Notes under the pieces: generated by a model
Databases searched by the model: none
The model's input: the letters and a program-made list of their open reading frames with translations, nothing else
What the model was told of the DNA's origin: nothing
Assembly (NCBI GenBank): GCA_035527095.1
Contig: DATLBC010000096.1
Span: forward strand, 1 to 24,811
Direction of reading: 5' to 3'
Length of the DNA: 24,811 nt
DNA from: Sva-07 sp035527095
GTDB lineage: Bacteria; Actinomycetota; Acidimicrobiia; Acidimicrobiales; Ilumatobacteraceae
Made by a program: the position numbers and the translations under genes
In this document: piece after piece, positions 16,858-24,425 of the stretch
How positions within the stretch are numbered: position 1 is the first letter of the stretch
Layout: each line of letters opens with the position of its first letter

Positions 16858-17643
16858 TCAGGCGGGGCGGCCGTGGCGACCTTCGCCGCGGGCGAATCGG
16901 GTGGCTCCGGCGAGGGTCTCGCCGGAGGCGATTGTCGCTCGCCCGAGTCGGGTCTCGTTCGAGAGCGCCCCGCCGAGGCCGAGCGGCCACTGGTCGTAGC
17001 TCGAGGCTCGGTCCGATTGCAGGCAGCGTTGCGGGAGCGCTGCGATCTCCGCCGCGAGTTCGATGGCTGCATCGAGGGCATGACCGGATTCGACCACCCG
17101 ATTGGCCAGCCCGATGCGCTCTGCCTCGACGCCATCGACGCCACGGCCGGTCAGCATCAGATCGAGGGCGCGGCTGTGTCCGATCAGCCGTGGAAGCCGC
17201 ACCGTGCCACCGTCGACGAGGGGGACGCCCCATCGGCGACAGTACACACCGAAGGTCGCGTCACGCGCCGCCACGCGCAGGTCGGCCCAGCAGGCGAGTT
17301 CCAGCCCACCGGCGACCGCATGGCCCTCGACCGCGGCGAGCACGGGCTTCGACAGCACGAGACGCGTCGGCCCCATCGGACCGAGCGAGCCGATGATCTC
17401 GTCGGCGGCGACGTCGAGCACCGAGTTGCCTCGACCGTCGGAGATGGCAGTCAGGTCGGCTCCGGAGCAGAACGTGCCAGCGGCGCCGGTGAGCACGGCA
17501 ACCGACACCGAGTCGTCGGCGTCGAAGTCGACGAACACGTCGTACAGCAGTTGCGCGGTCGGCCCGTCGACTGCGTTGCGCACCTCGGGCCGGTCGATCG
17601 TGACCACCCGGACCGCACCGCGGTCATCCACTCGCACCGTCAT
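16858..17643 (-). CDS. enoyl-CoA hydratase/isomerase (crotonase-fold) family protein
   Basis: The 261-residue protein has the crotonase fold: VVTIDRPEVRNAVDGPT, VLTGAAGTFCSGADL and EGHAVAGGLELACWADLRVA, with the oxyanion-hole and CoA-binding glycines. RRWGVPLVDGGTVRLPRLIG follows. Against rat enoyl-CoA hydratase, Glu144 is kept (E115). Glu164 is replaced by Cys135 in FGVYCRRWG, so plain hydratase activity is doubtful; isomerase, hydrolase or other acyl-CoA chemistry is possible. I prefer the ATG at 17643, with GAGG about 9 nt upstream. A GTG at 17664 would add seven residues. It lies downstream of the CysO-like gene, separated from it by repeat C. Confidence 0.85.
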   Translation of the reverse strand: MTVRVDDRGAVRVVTIDRPEVRNAVDGPTAQLLYDVFVDFDADDSVSVAVLTGAAGTFCSGADLTAISDGRGNSVLDVAADEIIGSLGPMGPTRLVLSKPVLAAVEGHAVAGGLELACWADLRVAARDATFGVYCRRWGVPLVDGGTVRLPRLIGHSRALDLMLTGRGVDGVEAERIGLANRVVESGHALDAAIELAAEIAALPQRCLQSDRASSYDQWPLGLGGALSNETRLGRATIASGETLAGATRFARGEGRHGRPA

Positions 17644-17675
17644 CGTCTCAGCCTCGCGCAGCACGGCGCCGCATT

Positions 17676-17731
17676 CACGTTTGTGTCGGATTGTCGGTGG
17701 CCCGGGCCACCCAAAGCCCGACGCAAACGAG
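17676..17731. repeat. GTTTGYGTCG hairpin repeat, copy C
   Basis: CGTTTGTGTCGG (17678-17689) faces CCGACGCAAACG (17718-17729), complementary except for one G-U. The centre holds a perfect 16-nt palindrome, GGTGGCCCGGGCCACC (17696-17711). It begins about 10 nt after the stop of the CysO-like gene and lies before the crotonase gene. Confidence 0.7.
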
Positions 17732-17741
17732 AGTTGATGGA

Positions 17742-18017
17742 TCAGCCGCCGGCGACAGCGGGGATGATCGACACCGTCAGGCCGTCGTCGACCTTGGTGT
17801 CGAGTCCGTCGAGGTAGCGAACGTCGTCGTCGTCGACGAACACGTTCACGAACTTGCGTAACGCCCCGTCGTCGTCGACGAGACGCTCGCCCATCCCGGG
17901 ATGCGCCGCTTCGAGCGCCGCCACGATGTCGTTGAGCGTGCCGGGTTCGACGGCAACCTGCTTGTCGCCACCCGTCAGCGGGCGCATGGTGGTGGGGATG
18001 CGGACGGTCACTGCCAT
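17742..18017 (-). CDS. MoaD/ThiS-family sulfur carrier, CysO-like
   Basis: This 91-residue ubiquitin-like protein ends in the diglycine AVAGG that is adenylated and thiocarboxylated in this family. The start VTVRIPTTMRPLTGGDKQVA and the stretch FVNVFVDDDDVRYLDGLDT closely resemble mycobacterial CysO, which carries sulfide to CysM for cysteine synthesis. The CysO role is inferred from similarity recalled from memory; a MoaD role in molybdopterin synthesis is the alternative. Neither mec nor cysM is adjacent. The ATG at 18017 has TAGCAT 7 nt upstream. It is divergent from glycerate kinase. Confidence 0.9.
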   Translation of the reverse strand: MAVTVRIPTTMRPLTGGDKQVAVEPGTLNDIVAALEAAHPGMGERLVDDDGALRKFVNVFVDDDDVRYLDGLDTKVDDGLTVSIIPAVAGG

Positions 18018-18024
18018 GGCGGGG

Positions 18025-18030
18025 ATGCTA
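18025..18030 (-). promoter_or_regulatory. -10-like hexamer TAGCAT before the CysO-like gene
   Basis: TAGCAT ends 7 nt before the ATG at 18017, a leaderless spacing. Confidence 0.5.
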
Positions 18031-18073
18031 GCGGTGCGATTCCCGACTCAGACGGTCGACAATCGAGTGGTTG

Positions 18074-18079
18074 TATCGT
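18074..18079 (+). promoter_or_regulatory. -10-like hexamer TATCGT before glycerate kinase
   Basis: TATCGT ends 7 nt before the GTG at 18087. It shares a 69-bp divergent gap with the CysO-like promoter. Confidence 0.5.
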
Positions 18080-18086
18080 CGCCGTC

Positions 18087-19106
18087 GTGTCCATCCGCCG
18101 CCCGATCCGCCGCGTGGTCGCGGCTCCCGACAAGTTCAAGGGCACGCTCAGCGCCGCCGAGGTCGCCGCCGCGATCGGTCACGCATGCTGGGAGCTGGGC
18201 ATCGACTGCACGGAGGTGCCGATGGCCGACGGGGGCGACGGGCTGCTCGACGCCCTGGGTGGAGCGAACCGAACCTCGACGGTGACCGGTCCGCTCGGCG
18301 ACACGGTTCAGGCCGACTGGCGGCTGTCGAAGGGCACCGCCGTCATCGAGATGGCGCGGGCCAGTGGACTCACCCTGATCGGTGGCGCCGAGGGCAACGA
18401 CCCGCTGAATGCCATGACCACCGGCACCGGCGAGTTGATCGACCATGCCCTCGATGCCGGGGCCCGCCGGATCATCGTCGGACTCGGCGGCTCGGCGACG
18501 ACCGATGGCGGTTTCGGCGCGATCCGGGCGATCACCGCCATCGCACGGCTCAAGCAGGTCGAGCTGCTCGTCGCCTGCGACGTCACCACGACATTCACGG
18601 ACGCAGCCGCCGTGTTCGGTCCCCAGAAGGGCGCGTCGCGAGCACAGGTCGCGATGCTGACCCGCCGGCTCGAGCGAATGACCCAGATGTTTCTCGACGA
18701 CTTCGACGTCGACGTCACGTCGATTCCCGGTGCCGGGGCCGCGGGCGGCCTGGGAGGAGCGCTCGCTGCGCTGGGCGGCACGCTGCTGCCCGGCTTCGAA
18801 CTCGTCGCCGACGAACTCGACCTCTACGACCACCTCGAGGGCGCCGACCTCGTGATCACCGGCGAGGGCTGTCTCGATGACACCAGTTCGGCGGGCAAGG
18901 TCGTCGGCGGCATCGCATCGATCGCCGACGAAGGCGCACTCCCGGTGTTGGCGATCGTGGGATCGGACGCACGCTCGGATCGGTCCGCACCGGCGGGGAT
19001 CGACGTGGTGTCACTCACCGATGCGTACGGCGAGAATGCGGCGTTCGCCGAACCCAAGCGCCTGATCGAACACGCTGCCGCGACGTGGCTGACCGACCGA
19101 CGCTGA
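18087..19106 (+). CDS. glycerate kinase (GlxK/GarK family)
   Basis: The 339-residue protein opens with VVAAPDKFKGTLSAAEVAAA, the diagnostic start of the family. MADGGDGLLDALGG, AVIEMARASGLTLIGG, IIVGLGGSATTDGGFGAIRA, GAGAAGGLGGALAALGG and LVITGEGCLDDTSSAGKVVG follow. It phosphorylates glycerate with ATP (2- or 3-phosphoglycerate depending on type), feeding glyoxylate or serine-derived carbon into glycolysis. It is slightly shorter than typical (about 370-380). The GTG at 18087 is set by the leaderless spacing and by the protein beginning right before the first conserved strand. Its stop is 6 nt from that of the convergent LytR_C gene. Confidence 0.95.
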   Translation: MSIRRPIRRVVAAPDKFKGTLSAAEVAAAIGHACWELGIDCTEVPMADGGDGLLDALGGANRTSTVTGPLGDTVQADWRLSKGTAVIEMARASGLTLIGGAEGNDPLNAMTTGTGELIDHALDAGARRIIVGLGGSATTDGGFGAIRAITAIARLKQVELLVACDVTTTFTDAAAVFGPQKGASRAQVAMLTRRLERMTQMFLDDFDVDVTSIPGAGAAGGLGGALAALGGTLLPGFELVADELDLYDHLEGADLVITGEGCLDDTSSAGKVVGGIASIADEGALPVLAIVGSDARSDRSAPAGIDVVSLTDAYGENAAFAEPKRLIEHAAATWLTDRR

Positions 19107-19112
19107 CGATCC

Positions 19113-19802
19113 TCAGCCCGTGGTGTCGCCGGTCGCGTCGGCTGTGGTGTCGCCAGTGGTGCCACCCGAGGGGTCGGGAGCAGGAGTCACCCCGGCGGTC
19201 GGCGCCGAGAGCTGCGCAACGGTCTTGTCGGCCTCGTCGGTGCCGAGCAGGACGAGCACGCCGGCGCCGTTGAGCGAACCGCCTTCGACGGGTGCCGGCG
19301 TCGGCACGACTTCGACGGTGAGCCCGCCCATGCTGCGTGCGACCGACTCGGCGACCGCTTTCGCTGCAGCGATGGTCGAGTCGTACTGGACGATCGAGGC
19401 GGTGAGCCCAGACTGCGTGGAGTTGATGGCTGGCTCGACCATCGTGAAACCGACCGTGGCGAGCTCGGTGGTCATGCGCCCAGCGGACCCGGGTACGCCA
19501 CTGGCGTTGGCGACCACCACGGTGGCGCCCTCGGTGACGAACGGCGGTTCGGTCGTGGTGGTCGTGGTGTTCTCGACGATCGAGTCCGGTGTGCTGCCGA
19601 CCACGGAGTCGACCGTGGTTCCGCCACTGTCGGATGGTCCGTCGTCGGTGATGTTGTTGAGGATCAGGAAGCCGACGATCACAGCCACGACCGCCAGCAC
19701 GATGCTGATGGTGGAGCCCATCGGCGAGCCGCCGACTCCCTGGCGGGGCGAACGTCGACTGGGCGTGGGTGTCACCGGTGCGTCGGGGTCTTCGTTGCTC
19801 AT
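19113..19802 (-). CDS. LytR_C-domain membrane protein (VirR/Rv0431-like)
   Basis: The 229-residue protein has a short Pro/Arg-rich cytoplasmic tail and one membrane helix at about 30-48 (STISIVLAVVAVIVGFLILN). A Thr-rich linker with NTTTTTTEPP follows, then a LytR C-terminal domain at about 92-190, starting GATVVVANASGVPGSAGRMT and ending AGVLVLLGTDEADKTV. The tail is Gly/Thr/Asp-rich. A single-pass LytR_C protein downstream of a DUF3263 gene matches the mycobacterial Rv0430-Rv0431 arrangement, in which Rv0431 (VirR) affects cell-wall properties and vesicle release. A cell-envelope role is inferred. The ATG at 19802 overlaps the upstream stop (ATGA). Confidence 0.87.
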   Translation of the reverse strand: MSNEDPDAPVTPTPSRRSPRQGVGGSPMGSTISIVLAVVAVIVGFLILNNITDDGPSDSGGTTVDSVVGSTPDSIVENTTTTTTEPPFVTEGATVVVANASGVPGSAGRMTTELATVGFTMVEPAINSTQSGLTASIVQYDSTIAAAKAVAESVARSMGGLTVEVVPTPAPVEGGSLNGAGVLVLLGTDEADKTVAQLSAPTAGVTPAPDPSGGTTGDTTADATGDTTG

Positions 19803-20062
19803 GCGTGCGCTCCCTCTCCTGCCGCCACCGACGAACCGTCGAGGCGGGCTTTGCGGGCCCGAAGACGAAGCCGCTTGAGTCGACGCACCACGAGCGGGTC
19901 GTGGTCCATCGCGGCGGGGTCGTCGAGCACCTTGGTCAGTTCCGCATGATATTCCTCTGGCGAACACTGGAATCGCGCTCGGATGACCTGGTCACGCGGC
20001 TCGTCGTTGTTCCACCAGGCGCGTTCGAAATCGAGCATGGCGGCGGAGCGTTCGTCGAGCAT
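19799..20062 (-). CDS. DUF3263 family small protein
   Basis: This basic 87-residue protein has LDFERAWWNNDEPRDQVIRA, FQCSPEEYHAELTKVLDDPA and AAMDHDPLVVRRLKRLRLRA, the DUF3263 pattern. The helical, Arg-rich C-terminus suggests a nucleic-acid-binding or regulatory role, but none is proven. I chose the ATG at 20062 because homologues begin shortly before the FERxWW motif. A GTG at 20104 would give 101 residues, close in size to the mycobacterial homologue, but has no well-placed Shine-Dalgarno. It overlaps the LytR_C gene by 4 nt, forming a two-gene operon. Confidence 0.85.
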   Translation of the reverse strand: MLDERSAAMLDFERAWWNNDEPRDQVIRARFQCSPEEYHAELTKVLDDPAAMDHDPLVVRRLKRLRLRARKARLDGSSVAAGEGAHA

Positions 20063-20135
20063 CACCGCACAGGTTGGCCGCAAATGGTCGCGGATTACAA
20101 GCACCCCGGGTCACGAGGGCCGATCGACGCCGATT

Positions 20136-21452
20136 TCAGACCGTGACACCGATGGGCACGGCGAGGTTCGGACGCCGCTCCGGGGTGTCCTCGTAGCCGG
20201 GCAGAGCCACCGCCATGTTGCCTGTCGCAAGGCGGTTTTCGAGGATGTCGGCGAGCACCGAGCGGTAGTCCACGGTCACCCGTAGCGCATTGCGGTCGAT
20301 GTTCTCCGGAGCGAGGCCCGGCCAGTCGCCGTAGAGACCACCGCGGATGCCGCCGCCCATGACGAACATCGTGCTCGCTCGGCCGTGATCGACGCCGGCC
20401 CCGCCGTTCTCGCGGAACGTGCGACCGAACTCGGTCATCAGCACCACCGTGACGCGATCCATGTTGCTGCCGAGGTCTTGGGCGAATGTCGCCAACACTT
20501 CGGCGAGGGCATTGAGGTTCTGCGCCTGGCGACCGTCGGTCTGGTTGCCGAAGTTGTTGTGGAGGTCCCAGCCGAAGTTGGCGTCCGTCGAGACCGCTTC
20601 GAGGCCGACGTCGCCCCGAATCAGCTCGGCCACTTCTCCGAGCACACGACCGAGGCCGCGGCCCCGACCGCCGATCGGATACACCGCACCATTGGCGGGC
20701 TCCGACGACGGAGCGTTGTTGACGATGTCGAGCGCGAGCAGCGCCTCGTGGGCACGCGAGTTGACGACGTTGCCCGCATCGACGGCATGAAGGTCCTGCA
20801 GTGCGGCCCGAACCATGGCGCCGCTGTTGCCGTTGTTGCGGAAACCATCGACACGGAACGTGTCGGTGCTGTTCAGCGTGACGGCGACCGACGATCCGGA
20901 CAGGCTCCGCTGACCATTCGGCAGCGAGATGGCGCGCAAGCCACCGGGGCCGGGCGACACCGTGTTGTCGAGGTGACGAGCAAGCCAACCCGAACCGACG
21001 ACGCCGTTGTCGAGGCCTTCGTCCATTTTTCGTTGGACGGCGAAGTGGCTCCGGTCATTGGTCGGGAACCCGGCGGCCGGGATCAGCGCCAGGCGTCCGC
21101 TGTCCCACACACTCATCAGTGGTGCCATGATCGGATGGAGGCCAAAATCGTCGTTGAGCGGGATCAGCGTCGCCGGATCGATGGCCAGGTTCGGCCGCGC
21201 AGCGGCGAGGAAGCCGGCACCGGCCCCCTCGTGCCGCGGAGCGACAACCGAGAGTCCATCCATGCCGCCACGGAGGAAGATGTTGACCACGACGTCACCG
21301 ACGCGTGTTGCTGCGTTCGACGCAAACGCCATGGTGCCCCAACCAGGGGTGGCCACGGCAACGGTGCCGACGGCGCCGGCACCCTTCAAGATGGCGCGGC
21401 GCGAGATGCGCTTGCGTTCGGGTGGGGCGCAGGTTTGGCAGCTGTGGGGCAC
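20136..21452 (-). CDS. DUF1501 family Tat-exported protein
   Basis: The 438-residue protein has a Tat-type signal with SRRAILKGAG (R18-R19) followed by a hydrophobic stretch ending near AFA. The mature part belongs to DUF1501, related to the alkaline-phosphatase/sulfatase fold: VVVNIFLRGGMDGLSVVAPR, RSHFAVQRKMDEG, VTVVLMTEFGRTFRENGGAG, then VDHGRASTMFVMGGGI. The catalytic function is unknown; a metal-dependent hydrolase is plausible. DUF1501 genes are typically paired with DUF1800, as here. The GTG at 21452 is supported by AGGAG five nt upstream, inside the 14-nt gap after the DUF1800 stop. Confidence 0.92.
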   Translation of the reverse strand: MPHSCQTCAPPERKRISRRAILKGAGAVGTVAVATPGWGTMAFASNAATRVGDVVVNIFLRGGMDGLSVVAPRHEGAGAGFLAAARPNLAIDPATLIPLNDDFGLHPIMAPLMSVWDSGRLALIPAAGFPTNDRSHFAVQRKMDEGLDNGVVGSGWLARHLDNTVSPGPGGLRAISLPNGQRSLSGSSVAVTLNSTDTFRVDGFRNNGNSGAMVRAALQDLHAVDAGNVVNSRAHEALLALDIVNNAPSSEPANGAVYPIGGRGRGLGRVLGEVAELIRGDVGLEAVSTDANFGWDLHNNFGNQTDGRQAQNLNALAEVLATFAQDLGSNMDRVTVVLMTEFGRTFRENGGAGVDHGRASTMFVMGGGIRGGLYGDWPGLAPENIDRNALRVTVDYRSVLADILENRLATGNMAVALPGYEDTPERRPNLAVPIGVTV

Positions 21453-21466
21453 GACGACTCCTGATC

Positions 21467-23638
21467 TCAGCGGTACTGGTTCGCGGGAAAGGACAACAAC
21501 AGGCCGATCACGTCGCCGAGATTCTGCATCAGCGCCACGTCTCCGACTGGTGTGTCGGTTGTGACACCGAGGAACTCGGTCACGGCAGCGACGTCGGTCT
21601 GGGTGATCTGGATACCGAACCGGGCCGCCAGTGCACGGATGACGAGATCGATCGTCTCCGGCATCGGGCTCGGCAGCAACGAGGCTGCGTCGATCGTCAG
21701 CCCGTTCAGATTGTCATTGCCGAAGCGGCCCGCCAGCTCCCAACGCCGCAGCGTCGTGGCAGTGGTGATCCAGAAGTTCCGGTCATCGGGGAAGCCATCG
21801 GGGGTCGCCCATTGCCACATGGGATGACCGAGCCGGTTCAGATGGTCGCTGATCGTCCGGGTCGCGGGAAGGTCGTTGTCGGTCGAGAAGTTGGGATCGA
21901 CGACGGCGCCCGTGGCTCGCACCATCGACACGAGGAGCTCGAACGGTGACTTCACCTTCGGGCTCTGGTTCGTGATGAACTCGTTGCTGGTCAAGATGTG
22001 GCGCAGCACCGGGATGATCGCGGTGTCGTTGGCCAAGTAGACCGCCGCCGTCGAGGCGACCAGGGAGGCCGGCGGCACGTCGGCGACGAAACGGCGAACG
22101 AGCTTCTCGGCGAGGTAGTTGGCCGTGTTCGGGCGGCGGGCAAGCCAATTCACGAAGTCGATGCCGTCTTGCTCTCCGCCGATGCCGCCCGGACGCGCCG
22201 GGGTGGAGAACGTGTTCACCGAGCCGTCGGGATGAATGATCGTGACCTCGCAGGGATCGGTGAAGTGATCGTTCGGGTGATACGCGAAGCGCAGCCCGTC
22301 GGTGTCGAGATCACCATCGAGGCCCCAGCCGGTGAAGATGCGGGCCGCCTGCTCGACGTCGTCCTCGTCGTAGCCGTTGGACGCACCCATCGTGTGGAGC
22401 TCCATGATCTCCCGGGCGTAGTTCTGGTTCGGCCGCCGGCCGGTCGAGCGATAGTTGTCGAGGTACAGCTGCATGCTCACACTGCGAGCGCTGGCGAGCA
22501 GCAGGTCGGAGAACTTGCCCATTGCGAACGCCCGGATGACGTCACGATCGTCGGACGCAGCGGCGTAGCGGACGTTCTTGTCGCTGTTGCCCGAGTAGGT
22601 GCTGAAGTGGTTGCTCCAGAACTCGACCAGTCGTTCAGCGAGTTGGCCCTGGTGGCGAGCGGCACGGATGACGGCGGCCTGACGCAGTTCCTTCGCCGGC
22701 CGGTTGTCGTCCTCGCCGGTGTACATCTGCCAACGGGTGAAGATGTCCGCGTCGAGGCTGTGCGTGCCCGTGAGCACGTTCGTGGTGCCGGCCGGCGGGA
22801 TCGAGAGCTGCTGTTCGAGGAACGCAACTGGTCCGAGCGACGCGACTTGATCGATTTCGAGGGCTGTTGGGCCGTACGCGACCTTGGTCAACAGCTGTGC
22901 CCGGTGCATCGCGTCGAGTTCTGCTGCACTCGGCCCCGGCGGTGGTGGTGGTGGCGGAGGTGGTGCGGCGGGAGCCGAGGGGGCCGGCGCCGCCGGCGGG
23001 GCGGGGGCAGCGGGCGGGGAAGCGGGGGCAGCGGGCGGAGTCGGGGCAGCAGGCGGGGAAGCGGGGGCAGCGGGCGGGGAAGCGGGGGCAGCGGGCGGAG
23101 TCGGGGCAGCCGCGGCAGCGGGCGGTCCGGCAGGTGGCGCCGCCACGGCAGGAGCAACGGCCGGGGCTCCAGTCGACGGCGCGACCGCGGTTGCCTCGGC
23201 GGACGTTGCCGGCGGCTGAGGAGCGGGAGGCCCGAGAGGCTCCGTGGAGGTTGGCGACGGCACAACCGTCGGTTGCGGTGGGGTGAACCTCGGGTCGGGA
23301 AGCGTCGCCTCCGCCTGACGCGCCTGCGAGACGGCGCCGTCGACCGGGTCGTTGGCGCAGCTCGAGGCGAGCACTGCCAGTCCGACGGTGGATCCGGCGA
23401 TCGCCGCCAGCATGCCGCGTCGACCGAGGGGCGCCGTGGCCAGGGCGTCCACCGCGCCCTGCGACGTCGGAGCGGGCGGGGTCAATTCGTCGACGAGTCC
23501 GAGGGAGGCTTGGACGGGCGGCGGGAGTGGTGCAACCCGAGGGAGACCACTTGCGATCACTCCAGGAGCCGGCCAGGGCGAGAGTCGGTCACGATCCAGT
23601 CCGATCTGGTGGTCGATGTCGATGATCTGTCCGTGCAC
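21467..23638 (-). CDS. DUF1800 family exported protein with Pro/Ala-repeat linker
   Basis: The 723-residue protein has three parts. The N-terminus contains an internal export signal (PLGRRGMLAAIAGSTVGLAV then LASSC), Tat-like with a possible lipidated Cys. A Pro/Ala-rich linker of about 130 residues has repeated SPPAAPA/TPPAAP units and a run of nine prolines. The DUF1800 domain follows: AQLLTKVAYGPTALEIDQVA, RLVEFWSNHFSTYSGN, RRPNQNYAREIMELHTMG, AARIFTGWGLDGD and LAEKLVRRFVAD. The function is unknown. The GTG at 23638 has AAGGCGG upstream. A TTG at 23671 is possible, but a promoter hexamer (TATGGT, 23674-23679) lies only 2 nt before it. The signal lies about 70 residues in, so a GTG near 23452 should also be considered. 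It is the first gene of an operon with DUF1501. Confidence 0.88.
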   Translation of the reverse strand: MHGQIIDIDHQIGLDRDRLSPWPAPGVIASGLPRVAPLPPPVQASLGLVDELTPPAPTSQGAVDALATAPLGRRGMLAAIAGSTVGLAVLASSCANDPVDGAVSQARQAEATLPDPRFTPPQPTVVPSPTSTEPLGPPAPQPPATSAEATAVAPSTGAPAVAPAVAAPPAGPPAAAAAPTPPAAPASPPAAPASPPAAPTPPAAPASPPAAPAPPAAPAPSAPAAPPPPPPPPPGPSAAELDAMHRAQLLTKVAYGPTALEIDQVASLGPVAFLEQQLSIPPAGTTNVLTGTHSLDADIFTRWQMYTGEDDNRPAKELRQAAVIRAARHQGQLAERLVEFWSNHFSTYSGNSDKNVRYAAASDDRDVIRAFAMGKFSDLLLASARSVSMQLYLDNYRSTGRRPNQNYAREIMELHTMGASNGYDEDDVEQAARIFTGWGLDGDLDTDGLRFAYHPNDHFTDPCEVTIIHPDGSVNTFSTPARPGGIGGEQDGIDFVNWLARRPNTANYLAEKLVRRFVADVPPASLVASTAAVYLANDTAIIPVLRHILTSNEFITNQSPKVKSPFELLVSMVRATGAVVDPNFSTDNDLPATRTISDHLNRLGHPMWQWATPDGFPDDRNFWITTATTLRRWELAGRFGNDNLNGLTIDAASLLPSPMPETIDLVIRALAARFGIQITQTDVAAVTEFLGVTTDTPVGDVALMQNLGDVIGLLLSFPANQYR
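23001..23110. repeat. 50-bp exact direct repeat, 60-bp period, inside the DUF1800 gene
   Basis: The 50 bases at 23001-23050 recur exactly at 23061-23110. They encode two copies of a 20-residue Pro/Ala unit made from 6-7 residue modules. The length may vary between strains. Confidence 0.85.
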
Positions 23639-23673
23639 GATTCCGCCTTCGTGTGATGAGGTGATCGTCAAGA

Positions 23674-23702
23674 ACCATAGGCGGGACGACCACTCAGCGC
23701 AA
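23674..23702 (-). promoter_or_regulatory. candidate promoter of the DUF1800-DUF1501 operon
   Basis: On the minus strand TTGCGC (23702-23697), 17 nt, then TATGGT (23679-23674). This predicts a start near 23667 and a leader of roughly 30 nt before the GTG at 23638. Confidence 0.4.
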
Positions 23703-23720
23703 TGGGTCGACTACATAGTG

Positions 23721-23738
23721 TGGTCAAGAGTTGGTCAA
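23721..23738. promoter_or_regulatory. tandem TGGTCAA direct repeat in divergent promoter region
   Basis: TGGTCAA occurs at 23721-23727 and again at 23732-23738, 11 bp apart, about one helical turn. It lies between the DUF1800 and uridine kinase promoters and could be an operator. No known regulator consensus is recognised. Confidence 0.3.
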
Positions 23739-23785
23739 CTCGACTTCGGCCGGGCCCGACAGGGAACGCGGCGGGAATGCATCGC

Positions 23786-23791
23786 TAGCGT
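23786..23791 (+). promoter_or_regulatory. -10-like hexamer TAGCGT before uridine kinase
   Basis: TAGCGT ends 7 nt before the GTG at 23799, a leaderless spacing. It is identical to the hexamers at 3801, 6499 and 6519. Confidence 0.5.
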
Positions 23792-23798
23792 GCGGCAC

Positions 23799-24425
23799 GT
23801 GCGACAACCGTTCATCATCGGTATTGCGGGCGGCAGCAGCTCGGGGAAGACAACCGTCACGGAACGGCTCGCAGCACTGACCGGCGACGAGCATCTCTCG
23901 CTGATCGAGCTGGACTCGTACTACCTCGACCTCGGCGATGCGCCGATCGAGGAGCGCCGCGCCGTGAACTACGACCATCCCGACGCGTTCGACTGGGCCC
24001 TGCTCAATGATCACTTGGCGGCGCTCGCCAACGGGGCGTCAGTGCCGGTTCCGGTGTACGACTACACCCAACACAACCGCAGCGGTCAGGTGCGCATCGT
24101 CGAGCCCGCCCGAATCATCGTCGTCGACGGGATCCTCGTGCTGTGGGATCGAGCACTTCGCGAGCGGTTCGACCTCAAGATCTTCGTCGACACCGCCGCG
24201 GACATCCGGTTGATCCGGCGCTTGCGACGTGACGTCGCGGAACGCGGTCGCACGCCGGACTTCGTGATCGACCAGTACCTCGAGAACGTTCGTCCGGCGC
24301 ACGAGCGGTTCATCGAGCCGAGCAAGCGCCACGCCGACGTGATCATCCCCGAGGGCGGACTCAACCGTCCTGCACTCGAGGTACTCCTGGCACGTGTCCG
24401 CGAGTTGACGCTCGGCGACGGATGA
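23799..24425 (+). CDS. udk: uridine kinase
   Basis: The 208-residue protein starts FIIGIAGGSSSGKTTVTERL, a P-loop (residues 8-19) of the uridine kinase/PRK family. LIELDSYYLDL, the uridine-kinase-type NYDHPDAFDW and PVPVYDYTQHNRSG follow. RIIVVDGILVLW, with the Walker-B-like strand, and VDTAADIRLIRRLRRDVAER with lid arginines complete the match. It phosphorylates uridine (and usually cytidine) in pyrimidine salvage. The length matches Udk. The GTG at 23799 is set by the upstream TAGCGT and by starting just before the first conserved strand. No other salvage gene is adjacent. Confidence 0.95.
   Translation: MRQPFIIGIAGGSSSGKTTVTERLAALTGDEHLSLIELDSYYLDLGDAPIEERRAVNYDHPDAFDWALLNDHLAALANGASVPVPVYDYTQHNRSGQVRIVEPARIIVVDGILVLWDRALRERFDLKIFVDTAADIRLIRRLRRDVAERGRTPDFVIDQYLENVRPAHERFIEPSKRHADVIIPEGGLNRPALEVLLARVRELTLGDG

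Noticed and set aside
21998..23656. 552-codon open frame on the plus strand with Gly/Arg repeats
   Set aside because: It is the complement of the Pro/Ala linker and DUF1800 gene; the repeats are explained by the linker.
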